The position numbers and the translations under genes are program-made. Source: F23-B02 sp045599385 (lineage in GTDB: Bacteria; Bacillota; Clostridia; Oscillospirales; Oscillospiraceae). Taken from it: 39,976 nt of DNA. The notes below the pieces were generated by a model that had not been told where the DNA came from, did no database searches, and saw nothing but the letters and a program-made list of their open reading frames with translations. This document shows, in pieces, positions 7,757-13,711 of the stretch. Where the stretch lies: the NCBI GenBank assembly GCA_045599385.1, contig JAZRVW010000003.1, positions 1-39,976 on the forward strand, written 5' to 3'. Position 1 is the first letter of the stretch, and the number at the start of each line of letters is the position of its first letter.

Positions 7757-8941
7757 ATGGTAAAATTTGCAGACAGAATGAATCTTCTTAAAGGTTCCGC
7801 AATCCGCGAGCTTCTGGCTCTTGCCAACAAGCCCGAAATTCTTTCTTTCGCAGGCGGTATGCCCGCTCCCGAACTCTTCCCCGTTGAAAAGATCAAGGCA
7901 GCTACCAATGCTGTTCTCGACGAGCAGGGCGAAGTTGCTCTCCAGTACTCCAGCACCAACGGCTTCGAGCACTTCCGTCAGCAGATTGCCGACCGCATGG
8001 CAGCAAAGCTTCAGATTAAGACCTCTGCTGACAACATTCTGGTAACCTCCGGTTCCCAGCAGGGCCTTGACTTCTCCGCTCGCGTATTCGTAAACCCCGG
8101 CGACACCGTCATCATTGAGAGCCCCTCTTACCTCGGCGCACTCAACGCATTCAAGGCTTGCGAGCCCAACTTCGTTGCTATCCCCACCGACGACAACGGC
8201 ATGATTATGGAAGAGCTGGAAAAGGTTCTTGCCACCGACGACAAGGTCAAGATGATCTACGTTATTCCCGACTTCCAGAATCCCTCCGGCCGCACCTGGC
8301 CCATGGATCGTCGTGAGAAGTTCATGGAAATCGTAAACAAGTACGAAGTTCCCGTTATCGAGGATAACCCCTACGGCGAGCTCCGCTTCGAAGGCGAGTA
8401 CCTCCCCGCACTCAAGAGCATGGACACCAAGGGCCTCGTAGTATTCCTCGGCACCTTCTCCAAGATCTTTGCTCCCGGCTACCGTCTCGGCTGGGTCTGC
8501 GCTGACGGCGAGATCCTCCAGAAGTACAACTTCCTTGCTCAGGCAGCTTCCCTGCAGCCCTCCACCGATGCACAGCTCGTTTGCTCCAAGTTCATCGATA
8601 TGTTCGACCTGGACGAGCACGTTGCAACCATCAAGGAAAACTACAAGAAGCGCCGCGACGCAATGATCAACACCATGGAGCGTGAGTTCCCCCCCGAAGC
8701 AAAGTTCACCCACCCCAACGGCGGTCTGTTCACCTGGGTTGAGCTCCCCGACTACATCGACACCAAGGTTATGGCTGACGAGTGCCTGAAGTACAACGTG
8801 GCATACGTTCCCGGCGAAGGCTTCTTCCCCTACGGCGAGCAGAAGAACTGCCTGCGTCTGAACTACTCCAAGCTCAACGAGGCCGACATCGAGAAGGGCA
8901 TGACCATTCTTGCAAACGTCATCAAGGCAAACCTCAAGTAA
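7757..8941 (+). CDS. PLP-dependent aminotransferase, LysN/MocR-type class I fold
   Basis: This 394-residue enzyme starts MVKFADRMNLLKGSAIREL and contains SFAGGMPAPELFP, typical of 2-aminoadipate/aromatic/branched-chain aminotransferases of the LysN type. PLP contacts are visible: SGSQQGLD, the DFQNPSG loop, and the Schiff-base lysine in GTFSKIFAPGYRLGW. It lacks the N-terminal GntR helix-turn-helix of MocR regulators, so it is a stand-alone enzyme. Codons are almost all the preferred C-ending forms, suggesting very high expression. The gene is monocistronic, with its own promoter and terminator. It probably moves amino groups between 2-oxoglutarate and an aromatic, branched-chain or 2-aminoadipate partner; which one cannot be read here. 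Confidence 0.9.
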   Translation: MVKFADRMNLLKGSAIRELLALANKPEILSFAGGMPAPELFPVEKIKAATNAVLDEQGEVALQYSSTNGFEHFRQQIADRMAAKLQIKTSADNILVTSGSQQGLDFSARVFVNPGDTVIIESPSYLGALNAFKACEPNFVAIPTDDNGMIMEELEKVLATDDKVKMIYVIPDFQNPSGRTWPMDRREKFMEIVNKYEVPVIEDNPYGELRFEGEYLPALKSMDTKGLVVFLGTFSKIFAPGYRLGWVCADGEILQKYNFLAQAASLQPSTDAQLVCSKFIDMFDLDEHVATIKENYKKRRDAMINTMEREFPPEAKFTHPNGGLFTWVELPDYIDTKVMADECLKYNVAYVPGEGFFPYGEQKNCLRLNYSKLNEADIEKGMTILANVIKANLK

Positions 8942-8954
8942 TCATCTACATATC

Positions 8955-8987
8955 AAAAAGGCTGTTTCTTTTGAAACAGCCTTTTTC
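8955..8987 (+). terminator. Rho-independent terminator after the LysN-type aminotransferase gene
   Basis: AAAAAGGCTGTTTC, loop TTTT, GAAACAGCCTTTTT: a 14-bp perfect stem ending in T's, starting 13 bp beyond the stop codon. Confidence 0.92.
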
Positions 8988-9030
8988 TTTTGAACACCGT
9001 GTGTATTTTACACGTTTACTCACCTTGTTT

Positions 9031-9065
9031 TGACAAAAATGCAAAAATTGTCATAACATTTTGCA
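9031..9065. promoter_or_regulatory. Two interlocking inverted repeats, possible operator
   Basis: TGACAA (9031-9036) pairs with TTGTCA (9048-9053), and TGCAAAA (9040-9046) pairs with TTTTGCA (9059-9065). They lie just upstream of the promoter at 9074-9102, where a regulator could bind. The region is AT-rich, so chance is possible. Confidence 0.3.
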
Positions 9066-9073
9066 AAAAAGTG

Positions 9074-9102
9074 TTGCATTGCTCAATGCTGCATGATATA
9101 TT
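9074..9102 (+). promoter_or_regulatory. Sigma-A promoter for a short noncoding transcript
   Basis: TTGCAT (9074-9079), exactly 17 bp, TATATT (9097-9102). Initiation is expected near 9109. No open reading frame with a ribosome site follows before the terminator at 9172-9204. Confidence 0.6.
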
Positions 9103-9108
9103 ATTAAC

Positions 9109-9204
9109 AGACAAACATTTGCTGATTATCAATTAACAGCGCAGACCATAAGACTGCCCCCCCGCGGTCTTCCCCCCGGTGCAGAAATGCCCGGGGGTTT
9201 TTTA
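9109..9204 (+). ncRNA. Candidate small RNA with a six-cytosine hairpin loop
   Basis: A predicted transcript of about 96 nt runs from the promoter at 9074-9102 to a strong terminator. Its centre folds as AAGACTGC (9150-9157), a loop of six C's (9158-9163), then GCGGTCTT (9164-9171): eight pairs including one wobble. The terminator follows directly: CCCCCGG pairs with CCGGGGG, and inside it GCA pairs with TGC around a GAAA loop. C-rich exposed loops are the hallmark of Gram-positive regulatory RNAs that pair with G-rich ribosome binding sites; that role is inferred by analogy. It matches no RNA family I recognise. Confidence 0.5.
9172..9204 (+). terminator. Strong terminator ending the candidate small RNA
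   Basis: CCCCCGG (9173-9179) pairs with CCGGGGG (9191-9197). A nested GCA-GAAA-TGC hairpin sits inside, and the stem is followed by TTTTTTATTTTTT. Confidence 0.85.
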
Positions 9205-9210
9205 TTTTTT

Positions 9211-9418
9211 TAGATACGGTGCAGCGCTTCATATAGTCGATACTGCAATTGCCCGACCGGTGACAACTTAGAATGTTTTATTGCACTCGCGCTCTTTTTA
9301 GTTACGGCGCAGCGCTTTATGTAATCGTTACTGCAATTGCCCGACCGGTAATAGCTCAAAATGTTTTATTGCACTCGCACTCATTTTAGCGACGGTGTGT
9401 CGCTTTTCTAAGTTAGCG
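9211..9418. repeat. Tandem direct repeat, 88-bp unit, two full copies plus a decayed third
   Basis: Unit 1 is 9211-9298 and unit 2 is 9299-9386, each exactly 88 bp and clearly similar throughout. A partial third copy starts at 9387 and loses similarity after about 30 bp. Shared blocks include the CGCAGCGCTT/TGCAGCGCTT region, ACTGCAATTGCCCGACCGGT and ATGTTTTATTGCACTCGC. Within each unit TGCAAT pairs with ATTGCA across about 30 bases. The period is not a multiple of three and no frame stays open, so this is noncoding. Its function is unknown. Confidence 0.8.
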
Positions 9419-9508
9419 TTTCGGATTCCGATGGGCAAATTCAACAAACCTTCTAACGCAAAAATCAAAATTCCGTGATTTTTTCCAAATGTTATCAATT
9501 CAGCTTGA

Positions 9509-9816
9509 CATTCATACTTTTTTGGTATAAATTGCGTCTTGGTAAAAGCAATGAAGAGAAGAGTAAGTTGCACGGAACGCCACAGAGAGTCCCCGTTTGC
9601 TGAGAGGGGACGCGGAAAATGTGACCGAACATGGCCTCGGAGCTGCGCAGTCGAGCATTTTGTCAGGCTGCGATGGGACCGCCCATTACAGCGGCAGAGT
9701 GTGACGGCACTCGTTGAGGTCTGTACCGTGAGGTGCAGATAAAGTAAGGTGGTAACACGAAGTATTCACATACTCTCGTCCTTGCATTTTCATGTAAGGG
9801 ACGGGGGATTTTTTAT
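9509..9816 (+). promoter_or_regulatory. T-box leader (promoter, stem I, antiterminator, terminator), methionine specifier
   Basis: A promoter (TTGACA, then TATAAA or TAAATT) leads into a classical T-box riboswitch from about 9535. The 5' side shows GAAGAGTA (kink-turn and AGTA loop), then AGAGAG before a CCCC/GGGG distal stem. Aligning the descending arm with the known glyQS leader places the specifier triplet at 9631-9633, ATG (methionine), flanked by CGAAC and GCCTCGGAGC. The T-box sequence AAGGTGGTAACACG is at 9746-9759; its TGGT would pair with a tRNA ending ACCA. The terminator is at 9775-9816 (CGTC-CTTGCAT with ATGTAAG-GGACG, then T's). Uncharged tRNA-Met should turn the downstream transporter on. 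Confidence 0.88.
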
Positions 9817-9859
9817 GCCTTTAGCCTCCGTTCCAAATCGATTTCAGGAGGTATCTGTT

Positions 9860-11173
9860 ATGAAAAAAGGTAACGCAAAAGCTCTTATCCCCATTGGAGT
9901 ATTCCTTATTCTCTATCTCGGTCTGGGAATACTTTTCGAGTATGTGCTTAAAATCCCCATGGGCTTTTACAGCATTCCCATTGTTGTTGTTTTTCTTATT
10001 GCTCTGCTTGTGGCCTGTCTTCAGAACAAGGCACTCAAGTTTGATGATAAGCTTGTACTCATGGGCAAAGGTGTCGGAGATAAAAACATTATCATCATGA
10101 TTTTAATCTTCATGACCGCCGGCATTTTCGTCGGCGTAGTAGGCCGCAGCAGCGCTCAGAGTGTTGCATATTTTCTGCTTGACCTCATTCCAGCGAAATT
10201 CGCGGTTGCGGTGCTGTTTGTTGTAAGCTGTTTCGTTTCCATTGCCATGGGCACCTCGGTAGGCACTATCACCCTCATCACTCCCATAGGCGTTGCGGTA
10301 TCCGCCGCCTCGGGCTTTGATCTTGCGCTGTGCGTTGCAACTGTCATGGGCGGTGCCATGTTCGGTGACAACCTCTCCTTTATTTCCGACACCACCATTG
10401 CCGCCTGCAACGGTCAGGGCTGTGAGATGAAGGACAAGTTCCGCGAGAATTTCCATATTGCCTTCCCCGCCGCGCTTGTAACCCTCGCGCTTATCATTGT
10501 TTTCTCCCTCAGCACCTATGAAGGTCACGCAGTTGTGGGCGAATACAACCTCATTCAGATTATTCCCTATATTCTTGTTCTCATCGGCGGCATTGTGGGC
10601 ATAAACGTATTCGCCGTTCTTCTCATCGGCATCGTTTCGGGCGCGGCAATCATGCTGGCAACCGGTGCAACTGCCGCCACCGACCTGCTTGCCAATATGG
10701 GCAGCGGTGCTGCCGGAATGTTTGAAACCACCATGGTTGCAATTCTCGTTGCCGCAATCTGCGCTCTCATCAGAGAGTTCGGCGGCTTTGAGGCTCTGCT
10801 TCACGGCATAAGGAAGATTTTCAAGGGCAAAAAAGGCGGTCAGCTGGGTATGGGACTGCTTGTTGGGGCCATGGACATTGCCACGGCGAACAACACCGTT
10901 GCCATTGTTATCGCAAACCCCATTGCAAAGGAAATGGCAGAGGATTACGGCGTTTCACCCCGCAAGACCGCGTCCATACTCGACACCTTCTCCTGCGTAT
11001 TTCAGGGCATTATACCCTACGGAGCGCAGATGCTTGTTGCTATCTCCGCCGCGGCAGAGCTCGGATACGGAGTTTCCGCATTCGATATTATTCCGAAGCT
11101 GTTCTATCCCTTTGTTCTGCTTATCTCTTCCCTGCTCTTCATTTTCCTTATCCCCGAAAAGACAGCAAAGTAA
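9860..11173 (+). CDS. NhaC-family Na+-coupled transporter, probable methionine transporter (MetT-like)
   Basis: This 437-residue integral membrane protein has about eleven hydrophobic segments. It resembles the NhaC branch of the ion transporter superfamily; GAMFGDNLSFISDTTIAA (about residues 165-185) is its signature. Many NhaC proteins carry amino acids with sodium rather than exchanging Na+/H+. The T-box directly upstream reads a methionine codon, and published comparative work on Firmicutes predicts NhaC-like MetT methionine transporters under S-box or Met T-box control. Methionine uptake is therefore my inference. The start at 9860 has AGGAGGT 8 nt upstream; the frame also runs back into the leader, but that part is not coding. 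Confidence 0.85.
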   Translation: MKKGNAKALIPIGVFLILYLGLGILFEYVLKIPMGFYSIPIVVVFLIALLVACLQNKALKFDDKLVLMGKGVGDKNIIIMILIFMTAGIFVGVVGRSSAQSVAYFLLDLIPAKFAVAVLFVVSCFVSIAMGTSVGTITLITPIGVAVSAASGFDLALCVATVMGGAMFGDNLSFISDTTIAACNGQGCEMKDKFRENFHIAFPAALVTLALIIVFSLSTYEGHAVVGEYNLIQIIPYILVLIGGIVGINVFAVLLIGIVSGAAIMLATGATAATDLLANMGSGAAGMFETTMVAILVAAICALIREFGGFEALLHGIRKIFKGKKGGQLGMGLLVGAMDIATANNTVAIVIANPIAKEMAEDYGVSPRKTASILDTFSCVFQGIIPYGAQMLVAISAAAELGYGVSAFDIIPKLFYPFVLLISSLLFIFLIPEKTAK

Positions 11174-11187
11174 TATTTGTATCTTAC

Positions 11188-11216
11188 TTGAATGTTCTCC
11201 GCATCTATGGTAAATT
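11188..11216 (+). promoter_or_regulatory. Sigma-A promoter of the thioesterase/ATPase pair
   Basis: TTGAAT (11188-11193), 17 bp, TAAATT (11211-11216). A short hairpin (ATGGT with ACCAT) overlaps the -10 and likely start site. No terminator separates it from the transporter gene, so some read-through is possible. Confidence 0.5.
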
Positions 11217-11247
11217 AGCACCATAAAGCTAACAAAGGAGATTGACT

Positions 11248-11637
11248 ATGGTTATAGGAACTAAGGGCAAAATCGAAACCGTTGTAAACGATACAAACAC
11301 CGCGAAGTTCGCAGGCAGCGGCTCCCTCGATGTTTTCGCCACACCCAGCATGATTTGTCTCATGGAGCAGGCGGCTCAGGCCTCCGTTTCCGAATACCTT
11401 GAAAACGGTCAGGGCACCGTAGGCACTAAAATTGAGGTCACTCACGATTCGGCAACGCCCCTCGGCATGAAGGTTTGGGCGGAGAGCGAGCTTGTGGAGG
11501 TTGACCGCCGCAGACTCGTCTTTGAGGTTGCGGCATACGACGAGTGCGGCCTTATCGGCAAGGGCAGGCATGAGCGCTTCATCATTGAAAACGAAAAGTT
11601 CCTTTCCAAAGTAAACGCAAAGGCGGAGAAAAAATGA
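11248..11637 (+). CDS. FlK-like hotdog thioesterase
   Basis: This 129-residue soluble protein has the single hotdog fold of FlK-type acyl-CoA thioesterases. From general knowledge, FlK of Streptomyces uses Thr42, Glu50 and His76. Here T32 (ATPSMICLME), E40 and H66 (EVTHDSATP) keep exactly the same spacings of 8 and 26 residues. GKGRHERFI near the C-terminus is also typical. It should hydrolyse a short acyl-CoA; most relatives have no known substrate, and fluoroacetyl-CoA is unlikely to be the general one. The ATG at 11248 has AAAGGAG 7 nt before it. The stop overlaps the next start by 4 bp (ATGA), so the two proteins are translationally coupled. Confidence 0.85.
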   Translation: MVIGTKGKIETVVNDTNTAKFAGSGSLDVFATPSMICLMEQAAQASVSEYLENGQGTVGTKIEVTHDSATPLGMKVWAESELVEVDRRRLVFEVAAYDECGLIGKGRHERFIIENEKFLSKVNAKAEKK

Positions 11638-12341
11638 AAAAGTTTATTGTTTTAATCGGCAACTACGGTTCGGGCAAAACAGAGATTGCAATTAACCTTG
11701 CGGTGAAATCCGCAGACAAGGGGCTCAACACCCTCGTCATTGACCTTGACAAAGTTAACGACTACTTCCGTATGTCCGACCGCGTTGACGTGCTTTCCGA
11801 AAAGAAGGTCAACCTTGTTTCCCCCACCTTCGCAGGTCAGGGTGTAACCCCCAGCAATATGTCCGCGGCGGTTGCCTCCGCTTTTGCCGGTGACTGGGAC
11901 CTCTGCATTTTCGACGTTGGCGGCGATGCCGCAGGCGCAATGAGTCTCGGCCGCTACCATACCGACTTCATGGCGCTTGAGCCCGGTCAGCTTGAGGTTT
12001 ACGACATCGTGAACGTTTTCCGTCCCATGTCCGAAAGCCCCGAAAAAATCATCAAGCTCAAGGAGGAAATGGAAAGCTTCGCACGTCTTGAGGTTACGGG
12101 CTTTGTCAACAACTCCAACCTTCTCAACTATTCCAGCGCCGACGATATCCGTCAGGGCTACGAGGTGCTGAAGGCAACCAGTAAGCTTACGGGCATTCCC
12201 GTAAAGCACACAACCGGACGCGCCTGCTTCGTGGAGGAGTTCCTGAAAGACGGACGTGACGAAAAGTACATCGGTGAACCCATCGGTCTTGAAACCTATA
12301 TGCACAGAAGCTGGGAAGCCTTCACCAAGCTCGGTCTGTAA
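11634..12341 (+). CDS. P-loop ATPase of the MinD/CobQ-like (SIMIBI) type
   Basis: This 235-residue soluble ATPase begins MKKFIVLIGNYGSGKTEIAI with Walker A GNYGSGKT at residues 9-16. LVIDLDKVNDYFR follows near 37-49, and a Walker B-like IFDVGGDAAG near 93-102. It lacks the second lysine of true ParA/MinD sequences. Similar stand-alone ATPases often sit next to 2-oxoacid:ferredoxin oxidoreductase genes in anaerobes, as I recall, but none is present here. Its partner is a FlK-like thioesterase, overlapping by 4 bp. A role in CoA-ester or cofactor metabolism is speculation; the biochemical function is unknown. Confidence 0.75.
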   Translation: MKKFIVLIGNYGSGKTEIAINLAVKSADKGLNTLVIDLDKVNDYFRMSDRVDVLSEKKVNLVSPTFAGQGVTPSNMSAAVASAFAGDWDLCIFDVGGDAAGAMSLGRYHTDFMALEPGQLEVYDIVNVFRPMSESPEKIIKLKEEMESFARLEVTGFVNNSNLLNYSSADDIRQGYEVLKATSKLTGIPVKHTTGRACFVEEFLKDGRDEKYIGEPIGLETYMHRSWEAFTKLGL

Positions 12342-12342
12342 T

Positions 12343-12373
12343 AAAAAAGACACCCGACAGGGTGTCTTTTTTT
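12343..12373. terminator. Bidirectional terminator between the ATPase gene and dnaJ
   Basis: A-run, GACACCC, loop GACA, GGGTGTC, T-run. It starts just after the ATPase stop (12341) and sits immediately after the dnaJ stop on the other strand. Confidence 0.9.
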
Positions 12374-12374
12374 A

Positions 12375-13508
12375 TTATTTCTTTTTCTTTCCGAAGATGT
12401 TTTTTCCCTCGTGCTCTTCGCCCATGGCTGCGGCGAACTGGCGGAGAAGCTCCTTCTGATTTCCGTTGAGGTTCTTGGGAACGACAACACGAACGGAAAT
12501 GAACTGGTCGCCTCTGCCCTGTCCGCGCAGGAAGGGAATGCCCTTTCCTTTAAGACGGAACATGCTGCCCGTCTGGGTTCCCTCGGGAATGCTCAGCTTG
12601 ACCTTGCCGTCAAGGGTGGGGACTTCAATTTCCGCACCCAGAACAGCCTGGGCATAGGAAATGTCCTGCTCCATCATTACGGTTGCACCCTCGCGCTCAA
12701 AAATGGCGTGGGGCTGAACGATTACGGTTACGCGAAGGTCGCCGCTGGGACCGCCGTTGAGACCCGCATCACCGCCGCCGCGCTTGGAAATTGTCTGTCC
12801 GTCGTCGATGCCGGCGGGAATCTTGACCTCTTCCTTGTGCTGACGTCGAATGCTGCCTGCTCCGCGGCAGTTCTTGCAGGGAGAATGTATGATTTTGCCG
12901 CGTCCCTTGCACTTTGTGCAGGCGCTGGGGCTCTGCACCATGCCGAAGGGTGTGCGCTGGGTATTCATGACGGTGCCGCTGCCCTTGCAGTCGGGGCAGA
13001 CCTCCGCCGTGGTACCCTCAGCACAGCCCGTGCCCTTACAGTCGGGACACTGCTCCACGCGGGAAATAAATATGTCCTTTACGGTTCCGAAGGCCGCTTC
13101 CTCAAACTTTACGGTTACGTTGGTGCGGATATCGTTGCCCTTGCGGGGTGCATTGGGATTTGCTCTCTGACCGCCGAAGCCGCCGCCGAACATATCGCCG
13201 AAGATGTCACCGAAGATATCACCGAAACCGCCGAAGCCGCCAAAGCCCCCGAAACCGCCGCCGCCAAAGCCCTGATTCGGATCAAAGGCCGCATGGCCGA
13301 ACTGGTCATACTTCTTGCGCTTATCCTCATCGGAAAGCACCTCATAAGCCTCGTTTGCCTCCTTGAAGCGCTCCTCGCAGGTCTTGTCGCCGGGGTGCAG
13401 GTCGGGGTGGTTTTCCTTGGCAATTTTTCTGTATGCTTTTTTGAGTTCATCGGCGCTGGCGTCCTTGCTTACACCCAGCACCTCATAATAGTCTCTTTTT
13501 TCTGCCAT
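12375..13508 (-). CDS. dnaJ: Chaperone DnaJ (Hsp40)
   Basis: DnaJ delivers unfolded proteins to DnaK and stimulates its ATPase. The 377-residue protein has the complete type I layout: a J domain with HPD at residues 34-36, a Gly/Phe-rich region at about 75-110 (repeated GGFGG and GDIFGD), four CxxCxGxG zinc knuckles at about 150-215, and the C-terminal substrate-binding domain. The ribosome site is AGAGGT. It is the last gene of the hrcA-grpE-dnaK-dnaJ operon, 203 bp after dnaK. That gap holds a very large hairpin (13581-13668), so dnaJ may be expressed at a level different from dnaK. Confidence 0.98.
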   Translation of the reverse strand: MAEKRDYYEVLGVSKDASADELKKAYRKIAKENHPDLHPGDKTCEERFKEANEAYEVLSDEDKRKKYDQFGHAAFDPNQGFGGGGFGGFGGFGGFGDIFGDIFGDMFGGGFGGQRANPNAPRKGNDIRTNVTVKFEEAAFGTVKDIFISRVEQCPDCKGTGCAEGTTAEVCPDCKGSGTVMNTQRTPFGMVQSPSACTKCKGRGKIIHSPCKNCRGAGSIRRQHKEEVKIPAGIDDGQTISKRGGGDAGLNGGPSGDLRVTVIVQPHAIFEREGATVMMEQDISYAQAVLGAEIEVPTLDGKVKLSIPEGTQTGSMFRLKGKGIPFLRGQGRGDQFISVRVVVPKNLNGNQKELLRQFAAAMGEEHEGKNIFGKKKK

Positions 13509-13580
13509 ATTGCTACCTCTGCAAACGCCTGTTCTGCTCTTCGGCAGACAAGGACAAAACCGACAAGAGCAGATTGAGTA

Positions 13581-13668
13581 ATGATTTTGCGCCGTAAAAA
13601 GACACTTTCCTGCAGGAATACTTTGTGTATTTCAAAGGGAAGTAACGAATTTACGGCACATAAATCAT
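13581..13668 (-). repeat. Large nested hairpin between dnaK and dnaJ, copy 1 of a shared-core element
   Basis: In plus-strand terms the arms pair outside-in: ATGATTT with AAATCAT, GCCGTAAA with TTTACGGC, ACTTTCC with GGGAAGT (G-T allowed), and an inner GAATAC-tttgt-GTATTTC. The inner core AGGAATACTTTGTGTATTTC recurs at 25713-25732 inside different arms. On the dnaK-dnaJ mRNA it forms an imperfect hairpin of 88 nt, a possible processing or stability element. Confidence 0.7.
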
Positions 13669-13711
13669 CTCAAAATGCCGCCGTCGGTTCAGGCCGCGTT
13701 TGCCTTAAAAA

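Noticed and set aside
9211..9418. A CRISPR array as an explanation of the 88-bp repeats
   Set aside because: The units abut with no unique spacers, the repeat is too long, and no cas gene is present.
9539..9742. A 67-codon open frame in the leader of the NhaC gene
   Set aside because: It lies wholly in the T-box RNA, whose conserved elements explain the sequence.
12411..13577. A 388-codon open frame opposite dnaJ
   Set aside because: dnaJ has all its domains on the minus strand; this frame is its Ala/Leu-rich antisense shadow.
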